DNA from: G025836975 sp048751585
GTDB taxonomy: Bacteria > Pseudomonadota > Gammaproteobacteria > Burkholderiales > Burkholderiaceae_B
Length of the DNA stretch: 64,000 bases
Assembly (NCBI RefSeq): GCF_048751585.1
Contig: NZ_JAZHOB010000005.1
Span: 1 to 64,000 of the forward strand
Direction: 5' to 3'
Numbering within the stretch: the stretch's first letter is position 1; each line of letters starts with the position of its first letter. Under the pieces are notes generated by a model, which did no database searches, was not told the origin of the DNA, and saw nothing but the letters and a program-made list of their open reading frames with translations. A program made the position numbers and the translations under genes. Of this stretch, positions 61,980-64,000 are shown piece after piece.

Positions 61980-64000
61980 CTACCAACGCGGTCGACGCCC
62001 CCACCCCGCCGCAACTAACACTGCCATAGCCAGCAGCCAGAGCCAAACCCCTTGCTGCACCGGTTGAACCGGCGTAGCGGCACGCGGCTCCAGCACATAA
62101 CCCTCCACACTCACCAGCGACGCTTCAGCCGGTACCGCTGCGGCACCCGGCGCCGCCACGACAGGGGCCGCGCCGGAGCCGGGCGCGGGCTGTTCCATCT
62201 TCACAAGTTCCGTGGCCTGGCACGAAGGCAACGCACAATCCGACCCATGCCGGGCTATGCTTTCGGCCAGCGCCTGCTCCAGTTGCGTACGATCGGCCTC
62301 ATTGGTCCGCCAGGCACCGCGTTCGATGGCATCCAGCAAAGTTTCCAGCAGATGCTGCCGCGCATGCGGGTTGTGCTGCTCAAAGTAAGCTTCCAGATCC
62401 AGACCGTACTTGTCTTCGACATACACCGCCTTGACCTCGGCCCAGTCGGCGTCGGCGACGAGTTCCGGCGTGGTGACGTCCCACAGCAGCATGTGGGCGG
62501 GCAGATCGGCCATGTAGCGCGCGCCGTTGTAGCCGCTGTCCTGCATGGCGCGTATCCATTCGGGATTGAAGTAGCGCGATTGCAGCTCACGCCCGAAAGT
62601 GCGCGCCAGAGGTTCCAGGTGGGCCTGGCCGGCTTGCGAGGCTTTCAGGTCGGCGACGTAGTTGCTTACCTGGCGACCCGTATGCTCGCGTACCGCCATG
62701 CCGATGCCGCCCAGGTAGGCGGCCGGCATGCTGGTATCCAGCAGGCCATAGGCATTCGAGCTGCGGCTGAAGACGGCAGCCTCGACGGATGACAACTGGG
62801 CGACAAAGCCCGCCGCGTCGGCCGCACCGTCGTCGTTTTCGCCATAGGCATGGCCCAGCCTGTCCGTGTAAAGCTGCGACAGGCGGGCGTCACTCCATTC
62901 GGCGCCCGCACGAATGGCGAATTGCGTCGAAGGCGAATACGCGCCGGGCGCTGTCGAATAAATGCGCCGCTGTGATCTTTGTGCGGCCGTGTCGGCATCC
63001 AGGCCCTCAGCGCGCAGGCGCTGGGCCTGCGCCCGACTGTATAGAAAAACGGGGTTGTCGTCTTCGCGCGCTTGCGCGGCCAGCCTGGCGGCCTTGGCCA
63101 GCAGGGCGATCTTGTCGCGGAAGTGGTCGCGGTAGGTGCCCGAGGTCGTGATCAGCACATCCACGCGCGGCCGGCCCAGAGTTGCTCGATCATCCAGTGT
63201 CACATCGACAACTTCGCCGCGCGGATTCCACACTGGCCTGGCGCCCAGCAAGCGCAGAATCTGGGCTTCTATTGCCGCTTCGTTCTGCGTGGATTCACCG
63301 GACCACAACACGAAGGCCACCTTGCGCGGCATGGTGCCGTGTTCCTGGCGGTAAGTGTCGATCAACTCGTCGGCCAGCCGGGCGCCGATCTCCCAGGACT
63401 CGGGCGTCGGCAGGCGGCGCGTGGCCAGCGTATAGGGGTTGCGTCCCGGCGGCAAGGCGTCCGGATTGCGCACGGCGTCCGCCATGGGGCCTGGCTCGAT
63501 GTAGCCGCCCGACAGTGCTTGCAACAAGGCATCCATTTCGCGGGGCGCGGCGGCGACGCGTGCCGCGTAGTCACGAATGCGGGCCAGTTGGCCGGGCGCC
63601 GCCTGGGCCACATCGCCTTGCAACACAGCGCTCACGGTTTCTTCGTCCGGCGCATCGGCATCATCGCCTGCCAGCATGGCGTGTACCCTGCCTGCGGTCG
63701 TGGCTTCGTCAGGCGCCTGGCCCAGCACGTGCCCGCCCACCGGCATGACGGCGGCCGCCACCTCGGCAAGATAACGGTCCAGCGCCGTTTCCAGCACCGG
63801 CCACGGGGCCGAGGCCGGATCGATACCCAGCGCTCGCTCGTGGGCCGACGCCGTGTCGCGCACGGCCTGCCGGGTCGCCTCCCGCTCCGGGCCGGATGCC
63901 GCCGTCCTGGCCAAGTCATCACGCAAGTCCGCCAGCGCCGGCCGCAAGCCGCCCTGCATCAACGGCGGCATGAAGCCCAGCGTCACTGCCTGGGCACGCC
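61980..64000 (-). CDS. CobN/HmuS-type chelatase subunit, C-terminal part
   Basis: The open frame enters from beyond the right edge and ends at 61980; about 670 C-terminal residues are visible. It matches the CobN/magnesium-chelatase H family: FVLWSGESTQNEAAIEAQILRLLG, VDVLITTSGTYRDHFRDKIAL, SSNAYGLLDTSMPAAYLGG, and the C-terminal ESIARHGSDC. Unlike cytosolic CobN of the aerobic cobalamin pathway, it ends in a Pro/Ala linker and a transmembrane helix (WLWLLAMAVLVAAGW) with a basic tail. That anchor is seen in HmuS-like proteins of heme/TonB loci. Cobaltochelatase or tetrapyrrole dechelatase are both possible; neighbours are outside the window. Confidence 0.85.
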   Translation of the reverse strand, partial: RAQAVTLGFMPPLMQGGLRPALADLRDDLARTAASGPEREATRQAVRDTASAHERALGIDPASAPWPVLETALDRYLAEVAAAVMPVGGHVLGQAPDEATTAGRVHAMLAGDDADAPDEETVSAVLQGDVAQAAPGQLARIRDYAARVAAAPREMDALLQALSGGYIEPGPMADAVRNPDALPPGRNPYTLATRRLPTPESWEIGARLADELIDTYRQEHGTMPRKVAFVLWSGESTQNEAAIEAQILRLLGARPVWNPRGEVVDVTLDDRATLGRPRVDVLITTSGTYRDHFRDKIALLAKAARLAAQAREDDNPVFLYSRAQAQRLRAEGLDADTAAQRSQRRIYSTAPGAYSPSTQFAIRAGAEWSDARLSQLYTDRLGHAYGENDDGAADAAGFVAQLSSVEAAVFSRSSNAYGLLDTSMPAAYLGGIGMAVREHTGRQVSNYVADLKASQAGQAHLEPLARTFGRELQSRYFNPEWIRAMQDSGYNGARYMADLPAHMLLWDVTTPELVADADWAEVKAVYVEDKYGLDLEAYFEQHNPHARQHLLETLLDAIERGAWRTNEADRTQLEQALAESIARHGSDCALPSCQATELVKMEQPAPGSGAAPVVAAPGAAAVPAEASLVSVEGYVLEPRAATPVQPVQQGVWLWLLAMAVLVAAGWGRRPRW

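Overview
The window is high-GC DNA from a betaproteobacterium. The order trmB - pip - thiS - ffh(-) - ccsA-like - PP0621-like - ampD - htpG(-) - tRNA-Leu and the protein types fit Burkholderiales, probably Alcaligenaceae (Bordetella/Achromobacter/Pusillimonas side); genus is inference only. Two mobile islands flank a short stretch of chromosomal core.

Region 1 (1-44092) is one end of a large integrative conjugative element (ICE) of the ICEclc/PAGI-2/PFL_47xx family, sitting at the 3' end of tRNA-Gly(CCC). Reading inward from the tRNA there are: a tyrosine integrase (41998-43851); a complete QatABCD anti-phage operon (36729-41678); a LysR effector-domain protein and an Xre regulator; the MobH relaxase (33550-35394); an AbiE toxin-antitoxin pair; a DUF3742 protein; the mating-pair genes TraG-N, TIGR03755, TIGR03756 and TIGR03757 (26349-31051); an 18 kb cargo; then RadC, a DsbA-like protein, the VirB4-type ATPase and TIGR03751/03752/03749/03746 (68-7774). 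The last gene is cut at its 5' end by foreign sequence at about position 65. The far end of the ICE is outside the window.

The cargo (about 8640-25970) lies between two wrecks: a frameshifted N-6 DNA methylase fragment on the left and a frameshifted, truncated thyA on the right. Inside are a divergent nhaR-tsaC pair and a nearly gapless plus-strand run of 15 intact genes. They encode an SbtA-type Na+/bicarbonate carrier with its PII-like partner SbtB, HtpX, a universal stress protein, a P2-type cation ATPase, a VC0807-like membrane protein, an amphi-Trp protein, a TerB-like protein, a Na+/Ca2+ exchanger, a DUF6671 protein, pyrC, ilvD, bioA and two unrecognised proteins. It reads as an ion/bicarbonate-homeostasis and stress package combined with second copies of biosynthetic enzymes, under a Na+-responsive type regulator. 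I know of no described system of this composition.

Region 2 (44290-51881) is ordinary core: TrmB, proline iminopeptidase, ThiS, Ffh, a CcsA/YpjD-like protein, a small PP0621-type protein, AmpD, HtpG and tRNA-Leu(CAA).

Region 3 (51882-61800) is a second, about 9.9 kb island in tRNA-Leu, bounded by the tRNA 3' end and an imperfect copy of it at 61750-61800; the tRNA's presumed original terminator is displaced beyond the right copy. Its integrase is truncated before the catalytic residues. It carries two serine recombinases and a set of likely defence genes: an operon sce7726 - sce7725 - RES/HEPN NAD+-consuming toxin, a large unrecognised protein with no ATG/GTG/TTG at its apparent N-terminus, a small protein, and a 509-residue protein with a PD-(D/E)XK-like N-terminus. 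This cluster and the ICE cargo are the best candidates for undescribed biology.

Region 4 (61980-64000) is the C-terminal part of a large CobN/HmuS-type chelatase with a C-terminal membrane anchor, running off the right edge.
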